Part shown: positions 26,223-33,379 of the stretch, piece after piece
How positions within the stretch are numbered: the stretch's first letter is position 1
Layout of the letters: every line of letters begins with the position of its first letter
NCBI GenBank assembly: GCA_012520235.1
Contig: JAAYOR010000164.1
Coordinates: 1-41,790 of the forward strand
DNA: 41,790 nucleotides
Direction: 5' to 3'
DNA from: Fretibacterium sp.
GTDB lineage: Bacteria; Synergistota; Synergistia; Synergistales; Aminobacteriaceae
The notes under the pieces: model-generated
The model's input: only the letters and a program-made list of their open reading frames with translations
Database searches by the model: none
What the model was told of the DNA's origin: nothing
Made by a program: the position numbers and the translations under genes

Positions 26223-27320
26223 ATGAGGGTATCCATCTTGACGAACGGACCGGGGGAGCTGTGGGGCTGGGCGCGCCCCGTGGCGATGGAGCTGCGCCGC
26301 AGGGGGCACTCGGTGTCCCTCTGGCTCCTGCCCTGTCCCTTTGCATCGGGGCACGAACGCGAGGCAGCCTCGCTCCTTGGGGTCGATAAGCTGGAGGGGC
26401 CGATGAGCGCATCCCGGCTCTGGCAGGCTCTCGCTCAGGAGCACACGGACTGTGTGCTCCAGCTTGGCGGGGACCTGATGTTCGGAAACCGGCTGGCCAG
26501 ACGGACGAGGACGCCCTTGTTCTGCTATTCCTACGGGCCCGGGAAGGGCATGTCCCGAGCGCGGGTCTTCACGGCCTGGGCCTCGACGGCCCTGACGATG
26601 CCGGGAGCTCAGCCCATCGGGGACCTCGTCAGGGACGCGCTGGCCATGGACTCCGAGTCCTTCGACTGGCCGGAGGAGGAGGGCGCGCCCCGGCTGCTTC
26701 TCTGTCCCGGGACCAGACCGGCTATCCGCGCTGCGGTTCTACCCTGGTTCCTGGCTGTCGTGGAGCGGCTCAGGATGACTTTTCCCCGGCTGCGGCCCGT
26801 TACGCTCTTCTCGCCCTTCATCCCGGAGGAGGAGAGTTCTGTCTGGCGTGACGCGGGGCTGAATCCGAAGCGCGTGGGCGCAGGTGTCGCCATGCGCTCG
26901 GCGGACTACGCCCTCACTCAGCCGGGCACGAACACGCTGGAGCTGATGCACTGCGGGCTTCCGGGCCTGGTGGCCGCGCCTTTTGCTTTTCTGGACCTCG
27001 TCCCGATCGCCGGTCTGAGGGGTTTTATCGCTTCGCTCCCTCTGGTGGGGCGAAGGGTCCGGATGGCTGCGGCGAACCGACTTCTGGCCCGGCACGACGG
27101 CTTCATCTCCCTGCCCAACCGCATGGCGCGGCGCTCGGTGCTGGACGAACTGTACGGCGACATCTCCCCGGACGACATCGCCGACCGGGTCTCCGAGGCT
27201 CTAGTGGACACGGAGGGCCTGAGGGCGAAGCGGAAGGAGCTGCTCTCCCTCTCCGGCCCCGGGCCCGGTGCAGCCCGGACCCTGTGTGATGCTCTGGAGC
27301 AGGGGTGGGCGAAGTCATGA
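26223..27320 (+). CDS. Second LpxB-like glycosyltransferase (lipid-A-disaccharide-synthase-related)
   Basis: The 365-residue protein has a GT-B fold resembling LpxB: an opening 'SILTNGPGELWGWARPVAMEL', a central 'QLGGDLMFGNRLAR' and 'CYSYGPGKGM', a C-half start 'LLCPGTRPAIR' in the place of PGSR, and 'ALTQPGTNTLELMHCGLPGLV' in the donor-binding region. It differs from the true LpxB next door in lacking the 'WAWR' element, so it probably uses another acceptor or donor. Its role in the lipid A/core pathway is inferred from its place between lpxB and msbA. ATG 26223 follows AAGGAG by seven bases and the stop overlaps the msbA start by four bases (ATGA). Confidence 0.78.
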   Translation: MRVSILTNGPGELWGWARPVAMELRRRGHSVSLWLLPCPFASGHEREAASLLGVDKLEGPMSASRLWQALAQEHTDCVLQLGGDLMFGNRLARRTRTPLFCYSYGPGKGMSRARVFTAWASTALTMPGAQPIGDLVRDALAMDSESFDWPEEEGAPRLLLCPGTRPAIRAAVLPWFLAVVERLRMTFPRLRPVTLFSPFIPEEESSVWRDAGLNPKRVGAGVAMRSADYALTQPGTNTLELMHCGLPGLVAAPFAFLDLVPIAGLRGFIASLPLVGRRVRMAAANRLLARHDGFISLPNRMARRSVLDELYGDISPDDIADRVSEALVDTEGLRAKRKELLSLSGPGPGAARTLCDALEQGWAKS

Positions 27321-29110
27321 GAGATAAGGAAAAGTTGCCCATTCGATCCGGGCTCCTGACCCGCCTCGCAGGTTGCGCGGCCCCCTACCTGGGCCGACTC
27401 GCCGGTGCAATGGGCTTCATGCTCCTGGCCTCGGCCGCCAACGTGCTGCCGCCCTGGCTCTTCAAGAGCGTGGTGGACGACGTCCTGATCTCCCGTAACA
27501 CGACCGTGCTGAATCTCTTGTGCGTCGGGCTGGTGGCCATTTTCGTGGTCAAGGGATTTGCGCTCTACGGACAGCAGGTCTGCATGAACTGGGTGGGGCA
27601 GCGTGTGGTGATGGACATCCGGCTGGTCCTGTACGACCACATGCAGCGCATGTCGCTGCGCACCCTCCACGCTTCGCGAGTCGGCGAGCTGATGAGCCGT
27701 ATCACCAGCGACGTGGCGACCCTTCAGAACCTTGTGACCAACACCTTTGTCGAGCTTGTCTTCAACGCTGTGACGTTTGTCGGGATGTTTGCCTTTATCT
27801 GTTATATCAATTGGAAGCTGACCCTTGCCACCTTTGTCATCCTGCCTCTGACGGCATGGCTTCTGACTTTTGCAGCCAGGCGGCTTCGGGCTGCGGGGCA
27901 CAGCGTCCAGGAGAGGCTGGCAGACCTCACCGCCATCGTCCAGGAGGCTTTTTCCGCCATCCGGGTGGTGCGCGCCTTCGCGACGGAGGAGCAGGAGCTG
28001 GAGCGCTTCCGCCGCGGCAACGTCTCCAACTTTGAGGCGCTGCTCCGTGCCGTGCGCATCCAGGCCTCGCTGGCAGGGGTCATTGAGGTCTTTCTGATCT
28101 GCGCCCTGGCGGTCGTGTTCTGGTTCGGGGGCCGGGAGGTGGTGACGGGCGCTCTGAGCCCGGGCGAGCTTGTGGCTTTCCTGGGTTACCTCGGCTTCAT
28201 GGTGCATCCCATACGGGTTTTTATGAGTCGCATGAGCGCGCTTCAGACGGGGCTTGCGGCGTCCGAGCGCATCTTTTCCGTCCTCGATACCCCTTCGGAG
28301 GCGGCGAGCTCCGGGACGGGGACGAAAGACCCCGGGCGCATTGAGGGCAGCGTCGTGTTCGAGGGAGTGAGATTTGCCTACAAGCAGGACCAGGAGGTGC
28401 TGCGTGGCATCGACCTGGTCGTTCGGCCCGGCGAGAGGGTCGCCATCGTCGGCCCCACGGGAGCGGGCAAGTCCACGCTGGTGGACCTGATCCCGCGCTT
28501 TTATGACCCCACGGAGGGCCGGGTGCTGGTGGACGGGTGGGACGTGAGGGAGCTGAACCTCACGGCCCTGCGCCGACAGATAGGCATCGTGCCGCAGGAC
28601 TGCGTCCTGATGAAGGGGAGCATAGCCTTCAATATCGCCTACGGGCTCTCGGAGGACCCGTTGGGCTCGGACTCGCTCATGGAGGAGGTGCGCCGTGCGG
28701 CCCGTGTGGCTGGGATCCACGACTTCATCGAGAGCCTCCCGGACGGCTACGCCTCGGAGGTGGGGGAGCGAGGTGTCACCCTCTCTGGAGGGCAGAGGCA
28801 GAGGGTCGCGATCGCGCGCGCCGTGGTCCGGGATCCGCGCATCCTTATTCTGGACGAGGCCACCTCGTCGCTGGACCTGGAGGTGGAACGACAGGTGCAG
28901 GAGGCGATGAGCCGCGCCACGGTGGGCCGGACGTCGTTTGTCATCGCACACCGGCTCTCGACCGTGAGGTCCGCCGATCGGATCCTGGTCCTGGAGGCGG
29001 GGCGCCTTGTCCAGCAGGGCAGCCACAAGGAACTGCTGGAGGAGACGGGGCTTTACTCCCGTCTCTATGAACTCCAGTTCGACGCGTCCTCCGTGCCCCT
29101 CCGCTCATGA
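27317..29110 (+). CDS. msbA: Lipid A export ABC transporter (MsbA type)
   Basis: This 597-residue half-transporter has six membrane helices (about residues 15-310) followed by a nucleotide-binding domain: Walker A 'GPTGAGKST' (about 379-387), Q-loop 'IGIVPQD', signature 'VTLSGGQRQR' (about 489), Walker B 'ILILDEATSSLD' (about 510) and the switch His in 'FVIAHRLSTV'. As a homodimer it would flip lipid A-core across the inner membrane. A generic lipid or drug exporter is possible by sequence alone, but its place between lipid A genes and lpxK supports MsbA. ATG 27317 overlaps the previous stop by four bases; the end overlaps the LpxK start by four bases as well (ATGA). This is the same msbA-lpxK order as in E. 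coli. Confidence 0.9.
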   Translation: MRDKEKLPIRSGLLTRLAGCAAPYLGRLAGAMGFMLLASAANVLPPWLFKSVVDDVLISRNTTVLNLLCVGLVAIFVVKGFALYGQQVCMNWVGQRVVMDIRLVLYDHMQRMSLRTLHASRVGELMSRITSDVATLQNLVTNTFVELVFNAVTFVGMFAFICYINWKLTLATFVILPLTAWLLTFAARRLRAAGHSVQERLADLTAIVQEAFSAIRVVRAFATEEQELERFRRGNVSNFEALLRAVRIQASLAGVIEVFLICALAVVFWFGGREVVTGALSPGELVAFLGYLGFMVHPIRVFMSRMSALQTGLAASERIFSVLDTPSEAASSGTGTKDPGRIEGSVVFEGVRFAYKQDQEVLRGIDLVVRPGERVAIVGPTGAGKSTLVDLIPRFYDPTEGRVLVDGWDVRELNLTALRRQIGIVPQDCVLMKGSIAFNIAYGLSEDPLGSDSLMEEVRRAARVAGIHDFIESLPDGYASEVGERGVTLSGGQRQRVAIARAVVRDPRILILDEATSSLDLEVERQVQEAMSRATVGRTSFVIAHRLSTVRSADRILVLEAGRLVQQGSHKELLEETGLYSRLYELQFDASSVPLRS

Positions 29111-31410
29111 ACTTCTGGAGGCGCTCGGTCGCTCGTGTTGAGAAAAGCTACATGGACCACGTACGAGGGGTGCGACGGACGCTTTTGTGGGCGTTTTTTG
29201 CGCCCCTGGGCTGGGCGAACCGCGGGGTCGTCGCGATCCTCGACTTTTGCTATCGGCACGGTTTAAGACGCGTTCAGGAGCCGCCCCTGCCTGTGGTGAG
29301 CGTGGGCAACCTGAGCTACGGGGGGACCAATAAAACCCCGTTTGTGGAGATGCTCTGCCGGGAGATGCGCGCCCGAGGCGTGAAGGTCGGGATCGTCAGC
29401 CGCGGCTACGGGGGCTCGCGGAAGGGGCGGACCGGGGACGAGGGGGTCCTGATCCTGAGGCGTGGGGAGGGCGACCGGGCCGAGGCCGGTGACGAGCCCC
29501 TGCTGCTCTCCTCGCGCCTGCCGGATGTGCCTGTGGCGGTTGCGCGGGACCGGGCCCTGGGGGTCCGGGCCCTGAGGGCTGAGGGGGCTGAGCTGGTGGT
29601 GGCGGACGACGCTTTCCAGCACCGCCGCATGTTGCGAGACGTTGACGTGGTGCTCGTGGACGCGTCGTGCCCCTTTGGGAACGGGGGGCTGCTCCCTTAC
29701 GGGACCCTTCGGGAGCCGGTCTCGGCCCTGGCCCGCTCGCACCTCACGGTGCTGACGAAGGTGGAACAGGCGGCCCCTGAGTCGCTCGACACGTTGCGCC
29801 GGACCGTCGAGCTTTTTGTGCCGGAGGACCGGGTCTTCTGCGCCCGTCTGGCAGTGCAGGGCTGGTCCTTATGGGATGGAGAGAGTCTTTTTCCTGCGGC
29901 TCCTGCGGGGGAGGGGTTGGATGTGCAAGGCGTCCGGGTGTTCGCCTTCTCGGCGATAGGCAACCCGGAGAGCTTTGCCCGATCCCTGAGGGCCGAGGGG
30001 GTGGAGGTTGCGGGCGAACGCCGCTTCAAGGACCACCATCGGTACGACGAAGCGGAGCTGGCGGCGCTCTCTCTCCGGGCTATCGAGGTTGGGGCGGAGT
30101 TTCTGAGCTGCACCGAGAAGGACCTGTACAACCTGCCGCCCTCCTGGCGTCCGCCTCTCCCGCTGCTCGTGCCCCGCGTGGAGACGGTTCTGGAGGACGA
30201 GGAGCGCTTCTTCAGGGCCCTGACGGCGCTGCTCCGTCCGCGCCTCGTCGTGGCCTCGAACGGACACGGCGAGGACGCCATCGGGGCCCTGCTGGCTGAA
30301 AAGCTGCGGCGTTCGTTCCCCGAGGCGGACGTGACCGCTTTCCCTCTGGTGGGGCGGGGTGATGCCTACCGGACGGAGGGTTTCTCCGTCAGCTCCACGC
30401 CCTCCGTGACCCCGTCCGGAGGCGTGTTGAAGTACCATCTACGCGACCTTTGGGCGGACCTCAGAGCTGGGCTTCTGCGGCACATCCACTCTCAGCTCGG
30501 GGCCTGGCGCAGGCTGGCCGGGACCGTGCGGACTCCCGTCTGTGTCGGGGACGTCTACCTGTTGCTTCACACGCTCTGGGGCTGTGGGACGGCGCCACTC
30601 TTTGTGGCGACTGCCAAGACCGTGTATCTCAGCGGACACTGGCGGCTTGAACGGAGCCTCATTCGGCGCGGAGCCCGCTGCGTCTGGACTCGGGACCCGG
30701 AGAGCGCGGACCAGCTTCGGCGTTCGGGGGCGACCGTCCGCTTCGAGGGGAGCCCCATCATGGACCTTCTGGGCGATGCTCCGACCACTCAACCTCCGGA
30801 GCCTCCGGCCTCCGGCGAGACCGTCCGGGTGCTGCTGCTGCCGGGCAGTCGGCTCAGGGCGTATTCCGATGCGGGGCTTCTGCTGGGGGCGGCGGAGCTT
30901 CTGGCCTCCCGGAGGCCTTGCAGCTTCCTCATGGTGCTGGCGCCGACCTTGGAGTTGGGACAGCTCGCTGCCTCCTGTCCGGGCTGGGTTCTGGAGGGTG
31001 AGGATGAGACGGTGTCGGCGGCTCTCACGAAGGGGGACGTGCGGGTGGAGCTCTCCCTGGCCCCGGTCTCGGAGGCCGCCGTCGGCTCCAAGCTTCTGCT
31101 GGGGCTGGGGGGCACGGCAAACCAGCTGTGTGCGGGGTTGGGTATCCCGGTCGTCTCGATTGACGAGAAAGGTAAGAGGGTCCAGAAAAAGCTGCTGGAG
31201 GACGCGGAGCTCCTGGTGGAGCCCACGCCGGAGGCGTTGGCGGACTGCGCCGCGTCCGTGCTGGACGACCCGGAGAACTTCAGCAGGATGAGCGCGGCCG
31301 GGTTGCGCCGCATGGGGGGCCGGGGTGCTTTGGACGGGGTGGTGGCCTATGCTGAGTCCGAGCTCGGTTGGGGAGAGCGCTGTTCGGTGTTTCGCAGGCT
31401 GAGTTCCTGA
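29107..31410 (+). CDS. lpxK: Fusion: tetraacyldisaccharide 4'-kinase (LpxK) plus LpxB-related glycosyltransferase domain
   Basis: The 767-residue protein is one uninterrupted frame with two halves. Residues 1-375 are LpxK: N-terminal helix, 'VVSVGNLSYGGTNKTPFVEML' (in part; P-loop 72-78), 'IVSRGYGG', 'VADDAFQHRR' (167-174), 'DHHRYD' (309-314) and 'CTEKDLYNLP' (335-344). LpxK phosphorylates the 4' position of the disaccharide. Residues 378-767 match the lipid-A-disaccharide-synthase-related family known mainly from cyanobacteria: 'VASNGHGEDAIGALLAEKL', 'FPLVGRGDAYR', 'PSGGVLKYHLRDLWADLRAGLL' (in part), 'LLLPGSR' (576-582) and 'GLGGTANQLCAGLGIPVVS'. The P-loop has Asn where LpxK normally has Gly. 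The start overlaps the msbA stop (ATGA). The second domain's reaction is unknown; a sugar transfer onto lipid A is the natural guess. Confidence 0.88.
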   Translation: MNFWRRSVARVEKSYMDHVRGVRRTLLWAFFAPLGWANRGVVAILDFCYRHGLRRVQEPPLPVVSVGNLSYGGTNKTPFVEMLCREMRARGVKVGIVSRGYGGSRKGRTGDEGVLILRRGEGDRAEAGDEPLLLSSRLPDVPVAVARDRALGVRALRAEGAELVVADDAFQHRRMLRDVDVVLVDASCPFGNGGLLPYGTLREPVSALARSHLTVLTKVEQAAPESLDTLRRTVELFVPEDRVFCARLAVQGWSLWDGESLFPAAPAGEGLDVQGVRVFAFSAIGNPESFARSLRAEGVEVAGERRFKDHHRYDEAELAALSLRAIEVGAEFLSCTEKDLYNLPPSWRPPLPLLVPRVETVLEDEERFFRALTALLRPRLVVASNGHGEDAIGALLAEKLRRSFPEADVTAFPLVGRGDAYRTEGFSVSSTPSVTPSGGVLKYHLRDLWADLRAGLLRHIHSQLGAWRRLAGTVRTPVCVGDVYLLLHTLWGCGTAPLFVATAKTVYLSGHWRLERSLIRRGARCVWTRDPESADQLRRSGATVRFEGSPIMDLLGDAPTTQPPEPPASGETVRVLLLPGSRLRAYSDAGLLLGAAELLASRRPCSFLMVLAPTLELGQLAASCPGWVLEGEDETVSAALTKGDVRVELSLAPVSEAAVGSKLLLGLGGTANQLCAGLGIPVVSIDEKGKRVQKKLLEDAELLVEPTPEALADCAASVLDDPENFSRMSAAGLRRMGGRGALDGVVAYAESELGWGERCSVFRRLSS

Positions 31411-31423
31411 GACCTCAAACCGC

Positions 31424-31450
31424 ATGGGGCGCTGCCCCATACCCCGCCAG
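31424..31450. repeat. REP-like palindrome between convergent lpxK fusion and dinB
   Basis: atggggc (31424-31430) and gccccat (31434-31440) form a 7-bp stem with a 3-base loop, followed by acccc. A near copy (tggggc-tcc-gcccca followed by aacccc) lies at 37229-37249 inside the ychF rearrangement. It may act as terminator for either gene; there is no T run. Confidence 0.5.
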
Positions 31451-31467
31451 AGGTTTTGACCTCGGCC

Positions 31468-32580
31468 TCAGAATTCCCCAAAATCGAACTCCAGCTGTCG
31501 GGCGTCGGGATGGTTCGGGTCCTCGGGGTTGGAGAGGGAGAGGCCGATGAGCCGCACCCTTTTGCTGCTGAGGTCAAGCACTTCCAGCAGGTCGAGCGCC
31601 ACCTGCCACAGGAGGGTAAAGCTGCGCACGGGCCGGGTGAGGGTCCGGCTGCGGGTGATGCGTTCAAAGTCCTCGTACTTTGCCTTCAGGGTGACGGTGC
31701 GCCCGGCGAACCCGAGGCGCTCCGCGTGCTCCCAGGTCTCATCCGCCGCCTCGCGCAGCCAGCGGGCCAGCACGCTGCGGTCCTTCGTGTCAGCCTCAAA
31801 TGTATTTTCCGCGCCCACGGACTTCCGCGCCCGGTCCGGCTCAACCTCCCGGTCGTCCACAGCGCGCGCTTGCCAGTAGTACATGTGTCCCACCTTGCCG
31901 AACCGCCGCACCAACTCCTCCTCGGAGCGCTTCTTGAGGTCGGCCCCGGTCCGGATGTTCAGACGGTGCATCGCCTCTGCCGTCACCTTTCCGATCCCCC
32001 AGAACTGCTCGATCTTCAGCCCCTCGACGAACGCCTCCGCCTCCTCGGGCAGGATCACGAAGAGCCCGTCGGGCTTTTTGTAGTCCGAGGCTATCTTGGC
32101 CAGAAACTTGTTGAGTGAGACCCCGGCGGAGGCGGTGAGACCCGTCTCGGCCCGGATACGCCGCTTCAGCTCCCGGGCGATGCTTGTGGCGTAGGGGAGC
32201 CTGGGCTTGTTTTCCGTCACGTCCAGGTATGCCTCGTCCAGCGACAGTGGCTCCACCTTGTCCGTGTACTCCAGGAAGAGGGCGCGTATCTGTCGGGAGA
32301 CGGCCTTATACACATCAAACCGTGCCGGGATGAAGATCAGCTCCGGACAGCGGAGGAGAGCGGTCTTTGAGGGGAGGGCGGAGTGCACCCCGAACCGCCG
32401 TGCCTCATAGCTGGCGGCTGCCACGACGCCACGCTCGCCCGCATGGCCCACGGCTACGGGCCGCCCGCGGAAGGCGGGGTTGTCCCGCTGCTCAATGGAG
32501 GCATAAAAGGCGTCCATATCAATGTGAATGATTTTTCGTGAGTTTCGCAAACCCGACCTCTCCCCAGGAACGACGCTCAA
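31468..32580 (-). CDS. dinB: DNA polymerase IV (Y-family)
   Basis: Pol IV is an error-prone translesion polymerase that extends past damaged bases. The 370-residue protein has 'IIHIDMDAFYASIEQRDNP' (catalytic Asp and steric-gate region), 'AAASYEARRFGVHSALPS', 'PLSLDEAYLDVT' with the two catalytic acidic residues, 'GVSLNKFLAKIASDYKKPDG', the helix-hairpin-helix 'FWGIGKVTAEAM', a little-finger domain and a C-terminal 'QLEFDFGEF', which resembles the beta-clamp binding motif QL[SD]LF. Three starts are possible: ATG 32598 with a weak site, TTG 32580 after GGGAGG (chosen), and TTG 32550 after GGGGAGAGG. A strong promoter lies just upstream. No LexA-type operator was recognised. Confidence 0.95.
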   Translation of the reverse strand: MSVVPGERSGLRNSRKIIHIDMDAFYASIEQRDNPAFRGRPVAVGHAGERGVVAAASYEARRFGVHSALPSKTALLRCPELIFIPARFDVYKAVSRQIRALFLEYTDKVEPLSLDEAYLDVTENKPRLPYATSIARELKRRIRAETGLTASAGVSLNKFLAKIASDYKKPDGLFVILPEEAEAFVEGLKIEQFWGIGKVTAEAMHRLNIRTGADLKKRSEEELVRRFGKVGHMYYWQARAVDDREVEPDRARKSVGAENTFEADTKDRSVLARWLREAADETWEHAERLGFAGRTVTLKAKYEDFERITRSRTLTRPVRSFTLLWQVALDLLEVLDLSSKRVRLIGLSLSNPEDPNHPDARQLEFDFGEF

Positions 32581-32640
32581 AAGTTTCCCCCCTCCCATTT
32601 CTCTTGTGCCCCTGTCCGTTTCTTTGTGAGCTCAGTTAAA

Positions 32641-32669
32641 ATCATAGTGTGCGTCTTGATGCGTGTCAA
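32641..32669 (-). promoter_or_regulatory. Consensus sigma-70 promoter for dinB
   Basis: On the minus strand TTGACA (32669-32664) and TATGAT (32646-32641) are separated by 17 bases. The expected transcript start is near 32634, about 36-54 bases before the possible dinB starts. Confidence 0.85.
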
Positions 32670-32684
32670 CAAAGCAGGGCTTGA

Positions 32685-32843
32685 GTAAAGATCTACGGCA
32701 CGGTCCACATCGCGCTGGGGAGTAACGACATCTTTGGCGGCACGGTGGCGGCCGAAATCCATGTCGACGGCATCATCACCCGTCCGGAGCTTCTGCTGGA
32801 TGGCTGGATGTTGGTTAAGGACGGTAAAATCCTGGTGGATTGA
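32685..32843 (+). pseudogene. C-terminal remnant of an M29-like aminopeptidase gene
   Basis: The frame runs from just after a stop (32682-32684) to TGA 32841 and reads 'KIYGTVHIALGSNDIFGG', then 'AEIHVDGIITRPELLLDGW' and 'LVKDGKILVD'. This is the conserved C-terminal end of leucyl aminopeptidase T-type (M29) enzymes, which have 'GTVHIALG.N..FGG...(P/A)IH.DG'. No start codon and no upstream coding part exist; the dinB promoter lies directly upstream on the other strand. The original terminator (32869-32897) is still present 25 bases after the stop. A deletion or rearrangement thus removed about 300 codons. Confidence 0.72.
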
Positions 32844-32868
32844 GGACACACACAGGCAAGAGAGGAGA

Positions 32869-32897
32869 GGGGCGCGGAATTTCCGCGCCCCTTTTTT
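32869..32897 (+). terminator. Strong terminator following the aminopeptidase remnant
   Basis: ggggcgcgga (32869-32878) pairs with tccgcgcccc (32882-32891) with a three-base loop, followed by six T. It is a textbook Rho-independent terminator, now orphaned. Confidence 0.9.
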
Positions 32898-33013
32898 GGT
32901 AGTTTGATGTGTACCCGTAGCTCCAGTGGCTCCGGTTCATAGGAATAGAGATATAAAAGAGTATAGTAAAGTTGCCCTTTAGTGACCTTAACGAGCGGAC
33001 TTTTACGCACGCT

Positions 33014-33040
33014 AAAAAAGCGGCCACAGGCCGCTTTTTT
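33014..33040 (-). terminator. Terminator for tRNA-Leu
   Basis: aaaaaagcggcc (33014-33025) and ggccgctttttt (33029-33040) form a perfect 12-bp stem with a three-base loop, so it can work in both directions. It lies 22 bases beyond the 3' CCA of the tRNA. The segment between 32898 and 33013 holds nothing recognisable. Confidence 0.85.
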
Positions 33041-33062
33041 AGTTGATTCTCAATTTTACTGA

Positions 33063-33148
33063 TGGTGCCGGGAGGGAGACTCGAACTCCCATGAGGTCGC
33101 CCTCGGTGGATTTTGAGTCCACTGCGTCTACCATTCCGCCACCCCGGC
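33063..33148 (-). tRNA. tRNA-Leu (anticodon CAA)
   Basis: Read on the minus strand, the 86 bases begin GCCGGGG and end TCCCGGC-A-CCA, so the acceptor stem closes with one G-U pair and the CCA is encoded. The anticodon stem gtgga/tccac encloses loop ctCAAaa, giving anticodon CAA for UUG. A long variable arm (cgagggcgacctcatg region) marks a type II tRNA, as expected for leucine. The T-arm contains GTTCGAGTC. It has its own promoter and terminator. Confidence 0.95.
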
Positions 33149-33160
33149 ATCAACCCAAAC

Positions 33161-33189
33161 ATTCTAGCCATCTATATTTGTCTTGTCAA
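33161..33189 (-). promoter_or_regulatory. Promoter for tRNA-Leu
   Basis: On the minus strand TTGACA (33189-33184), a 17-base spacer and TAGAAT (33166-33161) lie just upstream of the tRNA 5' end at 33148. Confidence 0.85.
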
Positions 33190-33218
33190 GCGTGCGAGCG
33201 CCAACCTGTCGTTGCTCC

Positions 33219-33246
33219 TTGCATTTTTGGAAAAAAACCTTATAAT
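33219..33246 (+). promoter_or_regulatory. Promoter for nhaC, divergent from the tRNA promoter
   Basis: TTGCAT (33219-33224) and TATAAT (33241-33246) are separated by 16 bases. The transcript would start near 33253 and carry a leader of more than 100 bases that could fold (for example ggccaagggcc at 33272-33285 and ttcc/ggaa pairs further on). I do not recognise a known riboswitch class. Confidence 0.75.
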
Positions 33247-33379
33247 ACCCTCGCTTCGTAATAAGCCGGCAAAGGCCAAGGGCCAACCATTCCTCTCGCG
33301 CTATGGGAACCTGTCCGGGAATAGGCGAAGTGGTTTTTGCGCTGCAAGAACCTATTTTTGAGTGTGGGGGGAATGTAGG

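Noticed and set aside
26918-29026. Minus-strand open frame of 702 residues over msbA
   Set aside because: Low-complexity, His/Arg-rich and opposite well-supported msbA motifs; a shadow.
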